From: Hyalella azteca
Lineage: Eukaryota; Arthropoda; Malacostraca; Amphipoda; Hyalellidae
Reading direction: 5' to 3'
Assembly: GCF_000764305.2 (NCBI RefSeq)
Contig: NW_025935906.1
Location: 62,001-126,000 of the forward strand
Length of the DNA stretch: 64,000 nucleotides
Shown here: in pieces, positions 48,745 through 59,840 of the stretch
How the letters are laid out: each line of letters begins with the position of its first letter
Numbering within the stretch: position 1 is the stretch's first letter
Position numbers and translations under genes: made by a program
The notes under the pieces: generated by a model
The model's input: the letters and a program-made list of their open reading frames with translations, nothing else
The model's database searches: none
What the model was told of the DNA's origin: nothing

Positions 48745-48902
48745 GACAATCTCCTAATGGGAGCGCCGTACGCAAGGCAGTGCACCGAGTTCCCAAGAAG
48801 GGTCGTTATCAACGTCGCCTAAGGGAAATATGCTGCACTTGTTTGGCTCCCCTTGAGCTTCTACAACAAATCTTCAGTAAATCTACCAGATTTTCCGGCT
48901 GA
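48745..48902 (+). CDS. possible terminal exon, function unknown
   Basis: A strong 3' splice-site match (pyrimidine-rich TTTCTGTCTAACTATTGTAG ending at 48744) is followed by about 52 open codons ending at a TGA at 48900-48902. The codons are GC-rich relative to the flanks. The peptide starts QSPNGSAVRKAVHRVPKKGR, is strongly basic and then has CCTCLAPLELL. No family is recognised. GC content stays raised to about 49050, where other frames on both strands are open. It may be the 3' coding exon of a gene lying upstream of or across this window. Confidence 0.22.
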
Positions 48903-49562
48903 GAAATTCTTGAACGACGAGGCAAGTGACTGGGCAACTTTCTCCGTGATTGCAAATGATGGGACGTTGCCGCTGATGCACAGCGCAGGTTTAGGGCCGC
49001 GGTCTGCCTCAGCTTGATCCCGCGGCTCCTCGAGCCCCCCATGACGCTGCGAGCTGACTCGGAAATATGCTTACAGATGAATAAGATGTAAACAAATTAT
49101 TCCTATTCAAATTTGCATCATCTGCCTCCGAACTATTACTTGCATTGACCAATTTTTCTTAGGAGCTTTACAATTAAATCCCAAAATAATTGCAACTTAA
49201 ATTATTTATCTCTCTAGGATCATATGGACTGTGAGAATGGCTAAAGTTTAAAAATCACGTACAATGTTTATTTGCTTGCTTACGTTCAAGATTAACGAGC
49301 ATGTTGATGGTGGCATGCCGTCGCTCTACCAATGAAGAGGAGAAATAGAACGCTCAATTTAGAAAAATGAGCTACATATATAAATTGTTGAATGTATGTA
49401 TACTTTTAAAAAATAAAAATGTATCTCTCAAGACTTCAGAATGTGTATGACTGGGTTCATTGCCGAACAGACAGTTTTTGTGTCACATCAAATGATGAGA
49501 GCGTATAGGACTGGAGGGTCGGGTCCAGACTCAGCAGTTCACGGAGGATCCTGATGAGCCAC
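48903..49562. other. stretch without recognised features
   Basis: A GC-rich tail (48903-49050) with open frames on both strands, then unique AT-rich sequence. Confidence 0.4.
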
Positions 49563-49952
49563 CTCCCTCCTAACTTTTGAGACCAGACCTCCTACTTTAC
49601 GTGGGAGCCGCGAATGCTGACTAGCAGACTCCCTCCTAACTTTTGAGACCAGACCTCCTACTTTACGTGGGAGCCACGAATGCTGACTAGCAGATTCCCT
49701 CCTAACTTTTGAGACCAGACCTCCTACTTTACGTGGGAGCCACGAATGCTGACTAGCAGAATCCCTCCTAACTTGCGAGACCAGACCTCCTACTTTACGT
49801 GAGAGCCGCGGGTGCTGACTAGCAGACTCCCTCCTAACTTGCGAGACCAGACCTCCAACTTTACGTGGGAGCCACGAGTGCTGACTAGCAGACTCCCTCC
49901 TAACTTGTGAGACCAGACCTTCTACTTTACGTGGGAGCCACGAGTGCTGACT
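49563..49952. repeat. 66-bp satellite, 6 units
   Basis: Units start at 49563, 49629, 49695, 49761, 49827 and 49893, exactly 66 bases apart, the sixth lacking its last few bases. Each contains CTCCCTCCTAAC, GAGACCAGACCTCC, TACTTTACGTGGGAGCC and GCTGACTAGCAGA. Units differ by one to five substitutions. All substitutions keep one minus-strand frame open. Confidence 0.96.
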
Positions 49953-50869
49953 CCAAACACACTCCTAGCGTCGCAGGCTTCCGGCCTGCTGCAAATGCGA
50001 ACATCACTCTAGTAGAATAAATATCTTCTCTTCAAAAGCGCCTCCATTTTGGCTGTCACCTCGCGGCTAACACATTGGACAAGACATCCTTCTGTAACGG
50101 CGGTTTGTGTGGTACCAACTTCTGGCTGCCACGATCGCATCCGAGCTCCGGCGCATCCCGTGAACATCTTGCAACATCACAATTCCCACATGCCTCGTGT
50201 TACGTTATTCATAACAATGACCACCCATAGTAAATAATGAGAAAGGTATGTAAAATTTTGATCAGAGATGTTGATAAACGTTTCTCATCGTGGCATCCTT
50301 AATTCTGGTGTCTCCTGTACGGATGGTCTTATTAAATGGCGTTGGCAATTGCGTTCCGCGCTGCAAACAATTACCGAGCAAGTGGTTTGACGATTGGCGG
50401 TAATCATCCATTTGTATGCTTAACTAATGTTATGATCTGATAGTGCGACAAGAAATTTTTTAAATGGAAATAAAACCTAATTCTGACAGGATAAAACGAA
50501 ATCGTAAATCTTTATCAAAAGTCTGCTGAAAAATATACACTCCTCCACTCCAGAACTGAACGGTTCAATAGATACAGTGATGTAAATCATGCTCTGGAAA
50601 GTCTTTAAAACTCCATACATATAATCCTGTGTAGTCACATGAGCAATTATGAACAGATTTTAACAAACGACATCCATAGTGTTCATTCGGGGAGGGCAGA
50701 GGCCATTTTTAGCTGCATAACCTTGATACACCAATCAAGCTTGGATTGGGCAAGCCTTGATGCCTCCAGCTTCAGTTCACATTGACTCTTCGATTGCACA
50801 AAAACGCAAAAGAGTTTCGCACTAATAACAAAACGAATCGAGTAGCATCGATCGAAGTAGGCCTTCCTA
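49953..50869. other. unique stretch
   Basis: Short frames at 50049-50237 (+) and 50683-50877 (-) have no recognised domains. Nothing else is seen. Confidence 0.45.
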
Positions 50870-51257
50870 TGCTTCATGTCATATTATTGAATGTTCTCTT
50901 GCAAATATAGCGTACTCCTTCATTGTATCTACCAATATATTTCGATTTTCAAACTCGCATTTTTGCATGTAAGGAATATTTAACGATTACTGTCTCAGTT
51001 ATACATTTTCGTTTAGTTACATTTAAGGGACATGGTTGTGTTGGAAGACAAAGGGGGACTTGATGCTTCATGTCATATTATTGAATGTTCTCTTGCAAAT
51101 ATAGCGTACTCCTTCATTGTATCTACCAATATATTTCGATTTTCAAACCCGCATTTTTGCATGTAACGAATGTTTAACGATTACTGTTTCAGTTATGAAT
51201 TTTCGTTTAGGTACATTTAAGGGACATGGTTGTGTCGGAAGACTGAGGGGGACTTGG
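50870..51257 (+). repeat. 194-bp tandem duplication
   Basis: The segment starting GCTTCATGTCATATTATTG at 50871 recurs at 51065, a period of 194 bases, and ends around GGGGGACTTG(A/G)TGC in each copy. The two copies differ at roughly ten positions, so the event is older than the 91-bp one at 30.6 kb. Confidence 0.94.
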
Positions 51258-52042
51258 TGCAGGCAGGACTGGGTGACGGCTGGTCGTGCTGGTCGGCGCT
51301 GGCCAGGCTTGTCGGTTCAATTAAGAGCTTCGGTAGCTGTCAATTAGTCGCGCTGCTCCGCGCTGACAGGCCGTTCATCTGTGGCATGAGCCACCGAACA
51401 ATAAGTCTGCCGCAACGTCATCTCAACATTAAAGTTTGATCGTCTTACGTTCCAGACGATTTTTAAGATTCAATTCAAATAGGATCTTCAACGTCGCTTA
51501 CATATTTTGATATTCTAAAAAGGAAGGAGGTGTACTTAAAGTCAGTGGTTGAAGCTCCAAATAAGCTGCTGTAAGAAAAATCTAATAACTTTGTCTATCA
51601 TTTTGCTTCCATCCTGCATAATGAGTGTGAATAAAGTTTCAGGCAGAAATCAATGCATTTGTTTAGTGCTCAGTAAAAGTGACAGAATATTTTCTCTTCA
51701 CCGCCCCCTGAAAAGAAATATGTCAGAGCAACCATTACAATGGAAGCGGAATTTAGAACTAAAAGAAATAAGTCTAGGTATACGACAAAATCAAATAAAT
51801 AACATGCAATAAAGAAGTAACAAATCCCATCATTATACTTCCTTCCTAAAATATTTTGAATGAATTACAGGTTAAAAAAAAGATATGTCAATCCTTTGTC
51901 ACAAAATTTCACCGAGATTAAAAAAGTTACAACAATCGGGGCAAGAAATCTAGAAAAGAATTTATTTTAGGAAAAGTTGGAAATTCAAGCACTGTTTCTT
52001 TGTTAAAAATATAGAAAATAATGAAGAATAATATTGAATAAG
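51258..52042. other. unique stretch
   Basis: GC-rich for the first 120 bases, then AT-rich; nothing recognised. Confidence 0.45.
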
Positions 52043-52108
52043 AATGAATAATAATATTCATTCATATTCGGAAGTTTACATTGCGTCCCTTGAGCGATGC
52101 TTTTCTGG
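52043..52108. repeat. paralogous segment, copy with MITE insertion
   Basis: About 66 bases (AATGAATAATAATATTCATT through GTCCCTTGAGCGATGCTT and CTGG) match 54026-54100. Homology resumes with CTGGTCTCGC at 52252-52261, after the MITE. This copy is therefore the occupied site and 54 kb the empty one. Confidence 0.85.
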
Positions 52109-52251
52109 GGCCATACTTTCAGAACTCGCTAAGTGAACGTAAGTACTTACGCTGTATTTTCTTGTCTATGATTGGTGGATTTTGCTTGAAAGGCCGTCAA
52201 TGATTGGCTGATGAACTTACGATCACTTAACTTTTTTTGAAAGTATAGATC
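52109..52251 (+). mobile_element. MITE family 1, copy with matching empty site
   Basis: A 143-base copy, same length and orientation as that at 21152-21294. It is flanked by CTGG at 52105-52108 and CTGG at 52252-52255. The paralogous segment at 54 kb has a single CTGG at 54097-54100, which supports a 4-bp target duplication. The right terminal repeat has degenerated (GTATAGATC). Confidence 0.9.
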
Positions 52252-52610
52252 CTGGTCTCGCACAATCGATGGAAGGCCGCGCAGTGGCGAGATTGATGAT
52301 GGTCTGCATGCCGACTCTCCAAAGGAACACGAAAAGCTCGTAAATTTGCAGAGAAAAGACGCCGTAGCATTTGCTTATCGAGAACTATCACAACATGGAG
52401 GGCTAAGGTCGTTATTCACTGCTAAATTCAAAGCGAATTTCAAATTCTTTCTGATCAATGAGAGAATGACGTAATTCATTTGAAGGCCGAATTCGCCCTG
52501 TTATTGACATTGTGATATTGAATAAATGTGTGTAGATTGTGACATGTAATTATCATGATCAGAAGTCATAACGCTTTGAACTAATAACGTGCATATTATT
52601 GTAAGAACTG

Positions 52611-52756
52611 TTTTTAGCGCATTTTCTCATTTATGGAGAAAAGGCGCTATTGTGCTCGTCATGTCCGTCCGTCCGTGACGTCCGTCCGCAACGTCACGTT
52701 CGTGACGGACGGACGTGAGAAAATGCGCTCTCTGTCACTCACTGCAGTGAGTACTG
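52611..52756 (+). mobile_element. family 2 structured repeat, copy D
   Basis: The best copy for structure. AGCGCATTTTCTC (52616-52628) pairs with GAGAAAAGGCGCT (52636-52648) across a 7-base loop and also with GAGAAAATGCGCT (52717-52729). Inside, ACGTCCGTCCG (52678-52688) and CGGACGGACGT (52706-52716) form another stem. The palindrome ACTCACTGCAGTGAGT lies at 52737-52752. A 70-codon open frame crosses it and is not coding. Confidence 0.88.
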
Positions 52757-54025
52757 ATCTAATTTTTTTTATTTGCCATATAACATTTTATCTTATTTTA
52801 CATTTACAGTATATCTCTTCATGCACCATAGACCAGCATTCATAAAACTATGTAAGAATGTTTGATTAATAAATTCCCATGAGTCACGATATAGTACGGA
52901 TATGATGTCACTTTGCATTTGATTTATATCTTGAAGGGCTAATAAAATATCTTCTTTATTTATTATGCACAAGCCAGTTAGAATTTATGGCTCCAGGAGA
53001 ATAATAGAACTCTGAGATTTCTCTCAGAATAACAATATTTCGGTATTATTCAAACTGACGAGCTCGACGCCCGACCAAATACATGTTTATTTCTTTGGGT
53101 GCGATTAGCGCAACTCCTGGCTTGGTAGCCCAAAGTGAGTCACGATTAGGACACAGTGATTCACGCCTATTTTTAAGTACACTTAAAATCAACGTAGCCC
53201 GCCTTATCTGAGCCTTGCCATTGTCAGGGCTCGGTCAGGGCGCAGTGTTTTGTCAGCTCTGTCTCTGCGAAGCACTTGTGTTCAACAGAAGTGGCAATCC
53301 AGCTCCACTTGTTCCTTAATATATCGCGCTCATAATTCTGACTACAGCACTTTGCCTTCAATATTTCCTCGTTATATTCTTCCCCATTCTTGCCTTGTTG
53401 GCAATAATTTATGAGCTCTATCTGTGGAAGACTTTTTTGGCTTTCTGTTGGCTTTGTGTTGGATTTGTTAAGGCTACTCGGCTATCGTAAGAAGATGTGT
53501 ATTGAAATCAAGGGCGGCCTCTGCATGTGCAGGCCTTGTAAGAACATTCGACACGTCTTGTTTCGTTCCAATGAGAGGATCAGGTCGAGCAGACTTTTAC
53601 AACATTCAGGTTAGTGACTCACAAACTCGACTTCCAGATTACCGACGTTTGCTAGCCATGCATGAATGTTGCAGTCATTCTCTGACTACGGATATAGGCT
53701 GTCGCTGCATTCGGAGCCATTGCCTCTTTACCAAGTTTTATTTTCCATAGAATTCAGCTAATTTTTATACAGTTCGAATTAGGCTCCAATTACATCTTGA
53801 CTTCTGATTTTGCAGCCTTTCTATTCATCTCGCTCGGCTAGTGTTATTCAGAGTAGAATATTAGGCTTCAAATTTGTGGCTCTGAGTGAATTCCTCTTTT
53901 ATAAAACAAAACAAAACGTGTAATAAATCATTTACGTTTCTTACATATTTTAAGAATTAATTAGGAAGAATTGTACAACTTTTCAAATCTGCGTAATGTT
54001 AGATTTATAACAGGAAATATAATAT
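52757..54025. other. unique stretch
   Basis: Frames at 53411-53614 and 53502-53750 overlap on the plus strand without recognised domains; a CAG/GTTAGT-type donor match near 53608 could be chance. Nothing else is seen. Confidence 0.4.
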
Positions 54026-54106
54026 AATGAATAATAATAATAATAATATTCATTCATGTTTGGAAGTTTGCATTGCGTCCCTTGAGCGATGCTTTGCTGG
54101 TCTCGC
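54026..54106. repeat. paralogous segment, empty MITE site
   Basis: Homologue of 52043-52108 plus 52252-52261, uninterrupted at GCTTTGCTGGTCTCGC. It begins with an AAT microsatellite. Beyond 54106 the two loci are unrelated. Confidence 0.85.
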
Positions 54107-54673
54107 TTTGTCTCGCATATCCCTCCCCTCAAGTGATGGGAATTCAGGAAGTTATGCAGAAAAATATTTGGTATTGAATAGTCAGCATGGACGTCAACAG
54201 ATCGAAATTATTCAAACTTAAATGCTCACTTTCATATTTCAATGAAATAACTCACTGCAAGCCATCACGTTTGCGTTCGACGATGAGCACTGCAGAGAAT
54301 GTATAGCAAAACTCTGGCTATATGCGCTGCAGTATTCAGGAGTTGGATAGTCCATAAATCAAATTACGTATACAAAAAAATGGCCTAAAGAGCCACAACA
54401 TAAACCATCTACGGCACCTGCGACCAGTGCAAACAATGTCATTTAAATATGTTGTTGTGATCGATGACTGCTCTGGCACATATTTGATGAGCATCCGTCA
54501 CAATTAACGTAGATATATTAACTTCATTACTACGGCTATTCGGCGGCATTATTTCTGAAATTATGAATACACCGAATTTTCATATCACTTGATCACTATA
54601 ATGACGTTATGACGAACCTCACTGATTATTTTTAGTGTCATTTTGTAAACGTACGCTAATAGACATATAAGAA
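54107..54673. other. unique AT-rich stretch
   Basis: Nothing recognised. Confidence 0.5.
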
Positions 54674-54880
54674 AACTAGAAACTTCATATTCTGATCGGT
54701 TTGAACTCTGTAATTTCTCTGTAAGTTCCACAGTTCATTCTTGAAACAGTATTTGTATTTTTGCCTGTTTGAACAAATACCTACTGTTGAAACAAATACT
54801 GTTTCAAGAAAGAACTGAGTCTTGGTATAACAGAGTTTAAAGTTTAAACCGATGAGACTATGATGCTTCAAGTTTTCTAG
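54674..54880. repeat. 207-bp foldback element
   Basis: The arms 54674-54756 and 54792-54880 are imperfect inverted repeats around a 35-base spacer. The innermost 17 bases (CTTGAAACAGTATTTGT and complement) pair perfectly; further out CGGTTTGAACTCTG and CTAGAAACTT pair with small indels. The 106-codon minus-strand open frame that spans it (54656-54976) is a by-product. Confidence 0.85.
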
Positions 54881-57800
54881 AGCCTTGATTCTGACAGAAA
54901 TTGAAAATGAAAATTGGAATTTAGGACCACAAGACACCATGCTCATGTTACCTGAGTATCGTTTGAATGAGCTCATTGCCGGAGCTTGGGCGTGATCTCA
55001 TACAAACGATCCAATTGGCCAAAAAAAGTCTATTTCTTCAAGTATGCCGGCAAGTTTTTACAACAATCCTAATTTATTTCTTGCAATTAATCATCCTAGC
55101 TTCATATAGACACAGACTCCAGACACTTTGAAATAAATGAAGTGGGGTGCTGCCCATTGGGATAGATGTCAATTAATGAATTCATAACTCGTCATTTATT
55201 ATTTAGTGGCAACTGTGAATTTCAATTGGGCGCCTAATTGTGGTTGTGCAATAAAGTTAAGACTTTCGTCAACGATATTTGGTTTTACATGCATCAAAAA
55301 CGACTGTTTTCCGGCTAGTTATTAAAATTATTAAAACCAAGAAACATATCATAAATATGAAAATTAATTCAATTTAAATATTAAACTAAATATTTATATT
55401 AAATTTAAATTTTTAATTTAATTTATTTAAGTTGGAAATTTTACTGATTGGACACAAATCTACTTATATGTTTAAGGAAGACCAAAAGTCATATCGGCAT
55501 TACTTTTAAATTATGTATCAATTTTGCTTCATCGACATTCCTCGGCTGTTATGAAACTACTTTCATGATTTCTAAAAACAAAATTAAATATTAAAGTTTC
55601 AAGAAATTATAGTCCTACGCGAGTATTTTTTTCTCATGAATTAATTTTTAAAAATTAAAAAGCTTTCAAATTAACCGTTATGCCAAGGAAATGAAAGCAC
55701 TCATAATGAGAGTTTCGACAGGGCATATCTGCCTTCCATTGAAGTTAAATTCTATTATCCTTCATACAAGGGGGGAAGGTTCACCTTTCTGATTCGATCA
55801 AAACTTGACGTCAAGATTGACCATAAGGTATGAGGTGGATGCCGCTGAATAAAACATGCATGCAGCGAGCAGTCAACTCAAGTAAATGACCATTAGATGC
55901 GCTGACCTGAGGGAGATGACAGCTCCCTTATTATTCAGAAGCTCCTAGCTGGTGCATCCTGGACCCAGCTGCAACTTTCCAGCTGCTATCCTTTGAAGAA
56001 GGAACTGTTGCGCGTCATCAATGTTTTGTGCTGATTTAATTTTCGAGACGTATAGGTGGGATGAAATGTATTTATTATTGTTAGGTTGTAACACATGCAA
56101 CGGATTGTGTAAGCATGAGTGATTGGATTTGGGATTCCATGGCAACGAATTTTGTGCGTTTGATGTTATATGAGGACCTACTTTGAAGCGACCTCTGATG
56201 ACACATTCATTTATTGATAGTAGTGTAAATCCTTGGAGCATATTTGTTTATTAGTATTTATCAACATAATGAATTATTTGAATAAATTTTGCTGCAATTT
56301 GGTGCTCCTCACATTGATAAACTACCTGAATTTTTCATTAATAGTAATTTTAAAGTAATTTAAGTTTTCTATCATGAACAAACAGTTCACGTGAAAATGT
56401 GGATAATGAAATTAGTTATCCAAGTTAAAAAAAGTACTTGAAATTAGGTTTATATTTTTTGACTGCAGATTTGACGGCAGAGTTAATTTATTTTTTCGGT
56501 ATAGTGGTATAGTTAGGCAACAGTTCATCCTTTAGGCAAGATTGATTGAAGACCGGAGAATATTTTTTATTGATAATTTTCTTTTTTGTTTTCTCGATGA
56601 TTCGAACGAAATATCTTGCTGGCAATGGCAAATCAAAAGTGAGCTAACGAATGAAATTTTAATAGGATACGACGTTTCGAATATGCACTATTAATATTCA
56701 ACGAAAGTCTTTTAATTAATTTTATTTTAAGTTTTGTTCGGTATATTAGATAAGGCCTTGGCACGGAGATTCTGACAACGAAGAAACCTAATATTATTTT
56801 TGAAATTTTCAACTTCACACTTATAATAAAAAATTTACTCCATTTTTACAATTGAATCTGGTTGCGGATAATCGTCTTGTGCTTTGATGCTCGCATCTGA
56901 GATTGTATCACTGCGCCAAGAAGCTAATTCTTTTATGAACAACATTGCGTGTTTCGCCTTCACGCAAATTTGATGCGAGAAATGTACAAACTGGACGTTC
57001 GTTTCGTATTCATTTTCAAACATTAGCAAACAAAGACTGAAATTACATTTTTGTAGTTACAAGACAGATGATATTTCAAAAATATTTTTATTTTCCCGCT
57101 CGAATTTAGTTTTTTAAATTTGGTCATTAAATATTGCTTACTAAACATGGTGACGAGTTGTTGACAGAGACTGCAGAGCCCCGCATGCCATGTATACCCT
57201 GTGTAATGAGAGCCACACGAGCTTGTATTACTGGTGCCACGTAATGAGCATCGATCGTGACCTGTGTTGACATACGTGACCGCAACAGAAGCCGCCTCTT
57301 CGCACGCAATCGGCATGCGCCTCTAAACTTCTCTCCTTAAATTCATTAACTGCAGGTATTCCTTCATATTGGGATAAATAACAAAATCAGTCAACGATTA
57401 CCAATCAGTCAATATTACATATTACATTCACATTAAAATTACAGAATAAAACAGGCGCAGGATCGATCCGAGCAAGCCGCATTGTGTTCCAACTTATTTA
57501 TTGTAGTCTTTATGCATGCTTAATTGTTAGATGAATAGAAAACGACCTAATAGCATTTTCTTATGCTCACGCCAAGACTGATATACTTCTATGTGAAAAT
57601 GGGTTGAGTTTTTGTGTGTTTTTCAAATCGCCTCACGCGAGTATAATTGAGGAACTCACAACTTTCAAAACAAAAATCCTAAAAATATTTTGTAGTGAAA
57701 ATTTAATTGAAACTCGTCTCATCCACAAAAATACAACGACGGTCAAAATTTAAAGGCTGCATGAAAGATAACATTCGTTCTACTGCAAAGAAAAAAGCCG

Positions 57801-58004
57801 CTTCTGGAAAACCCTTGTTTCTCTTACAAAGCCTCTCTTCAAAGATCCAAAGGATAATAGTCTGCCTCAAATTTCCCTTCATCTATTGTGCTCTGCAGGA
57901 CAAAATCGGATAACTGTCTTGAAAAACATTATTTTAATTGCACCGAGTATTGTGCCAGGGAACAACCGTTCTTCTTGTAAATGCGTTTCACACGCCGACA
58001 CCAG
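54881..58004. other. long unique AT-rich stretch
   Basis: Very AT-rich low-complexity sequence at 55370-55440. Minus-strand frames at 55945-56241 (98 codons) and 57023-57316 (97 codons) are open with no recognised domain. Confidence 0.4.
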
Positions 58005-58215
58005 AATACTGCAATACACAGCAATATACAGTAATACAATACAAAATTTGGCAATATACAATAGACAAATACAGAACTACCCAGTAATACGCATGCAATA
58101 GACAGTATAATGCACAGACGACATCAATAGACAACAATTAAACTATATGTAACACATAACCATACATTATACGCAGCAATACGCGATACATAATAATGTG
58201 CGGTACACGATACGT
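58005..58215. repeat. degenerate AATACA/CAGTAATA low-complexity repeat
   Basis: Short words such as CAATACACAG, CAATATACAG and AATACGCGATACAT follow each other irregularly. This is a decayed microsatellite of about 7-10 base units. Confidence 0.7.
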
Positions 58216-58740
58216 AATGAGTAACTCGTACGTATCTTCTTACGTACATGGAACGTCCTTATATGCCTTGGAATGATCATCACTCGAAAATTTGTAATGA
58301 ATATTTCCGTAAACTTTTTCTACGTAAAACCATCACCGGAATATGTTCATACACTCAAAATAGTTGTTCATACACTCAACAAATTCATCATAGTTGTTCA
58401 TACATAATTGAATAAGGATGAATTTTTTATTACCCAATATGATTTGTGTAACCGATAACTAATAATCGAAAACATAGAACCCCTGAACACGCAGATACAT
58501 TGGAGCGTTTTTTTTACTCTTTTTGGAGTTCAGTTTCAAAATAGAGTAGAAGAGTTCTTAAATGTGCAAAAAAAAAAAAACGATGTGTGCTCTAATGTAG
58601 ACCGCTAGGTTGATTCCGTCATAATTCGAGGGTCGTTTGAAATTTTCAAAAATAAGAAAGAATAGCATTTGTATGAAAAATTTCCCTAAATCAAGCTTGC
58701 ATTGTTAAGGTGGCAATTGGCAAAAAACATCATAAAAAGC
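58216..58740. other. unique stretch with short repeats
   Basis: A duplicated GTTCATACACTCAA word near 58345-58378 and a run of about 13 A residues at 58567 are the only details. Confidence 0.45.
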
Positions 58741-59840
58741 GTGTTTATAAAAGCTCTATCTAGTTATCTTCATCAATAGAGAATCATGATAAAATTTTAA
58801 AAAAGTAGGAGGATAAAGCATATGTTATACATATATTTAAGAATTTTGCCTGAAGTTATAAGTCTATTTACTTGATTTTCGCAATAATTAAAAACCATTT
58901 TTATAAAATCTCTATTATACATGTTTCCATTCCTAGAACTCTATATTATCATCTCTATGGTCAGACGGGCACTCTATAATAAATATTAATTATTCTCCTA
59001 TAATTGCAACTCAAGTAATTGTTTAGCCATAGGGCGTCAGAACTCTCATCCCTAACTATTTTCAACCTAGATATTGAATTACAAACTAGTGAAACTACTT
59101 AACCTAAATAATAACAACTGGCAACGTGTTGATACCTTCGAGACGTATTCCGTAAATAAAATTTTGGAGAGTCAAGTTATCATAAGGAAAATGCTGAGGG
59201 CAAAGATAAATAAAATATATGATCAGTGTCGCTGAGTACATATAGGTTTGTTGTAGCAAGTGAATGAATCGTCATTGTTTAAACTGTTTGTTTGCACTCC
59301 CTTATTTTTTTACGCATGTTTAATTGTATACTTAGATAATCTTTCCGTCTGCTCATTACCAAACCGCAACTTTTATTTCCTGTGCGGAAAAGAAATTTTA
59401 CAGCAGCATTCTCCTTAATTTTATGATGACTTGATTCTCCAAAATTTTATCTATGAATTACGTCTGGAATGTATCAACACGCTGCCAGTTGTTATTATAT
59501 AAGTTAAGTAGTTTGTAATTCAATATTTAGGTTGAAAATAGTTAGCGATGAGACTTCTGACGACCTATGTGGCAAAATATTACTGAAATTGCAATTACTG
59601 AGAAGAATTAGTCATTTTTTTGAGTGACCATCTGACCCTGAAGATGAAAATATAGAGCTCTGGAAATTAAAACATGTTTAATATAAGAAATAATGAGGGC
59701 TTTTATCATTTACGACCATCAAGTAACCAAAATTATTATTTCAGGCAAAATTCCCATACATGTATTATGTATGCCTTAAACTCATAAATTTTCTTATTAT
59801 TCTCTAATGATGAAGTTGATGAGATAGAGCTTTGAAACTT
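58741..59840. repeat. 1.1-kb long inverted repeat
   Basis: The left arm 58741-59196 (456 bases) and right arm 59404-59840 (437 bases) are reverse complements along their whole length, separated by a 207-base unrelated spacer. Landmarks in the left arm that have partners in the right: AAGCTCTATC, AATTTTGCCTGAA, TTACTTGAT, ACATGTTT, CTCTATATT, GTCAGA, GCGTCAGAA, CTAACTATTTTCAACCTA, ATATTGAATTACAAACTA, AATAACAACTGGCA, AAAATTTTGGAGA, AATGCTG. The inner 160 bases are about 85% alike; the outer parts are less so. No transposase frame is present in arms or spacer. A transcript would fold into a long double-stranded hairpin. Confidence 0.92.

Noticed and set aside
49563..49952. Regularly spaced repeats that might suggest a CRISPR array
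   Set aside because: The units are contiguous with no unique spacers, and the context is eukaryotic.
52737..52756. Helitron 3' end (hairpin followed by CTGA) in family 2
   Set aside because: Another copy has AATGAG in place of ACTGAG after the hairpin, and in several copies homology continues past this point, so the CTRR end is not conserved.
52633..52845. 70-codon plus-strand frame beginning inside a family 2 element
   Set aside because: It translates the hairpin and CCGT microsatellite of the element and is not conserved in the other copies.
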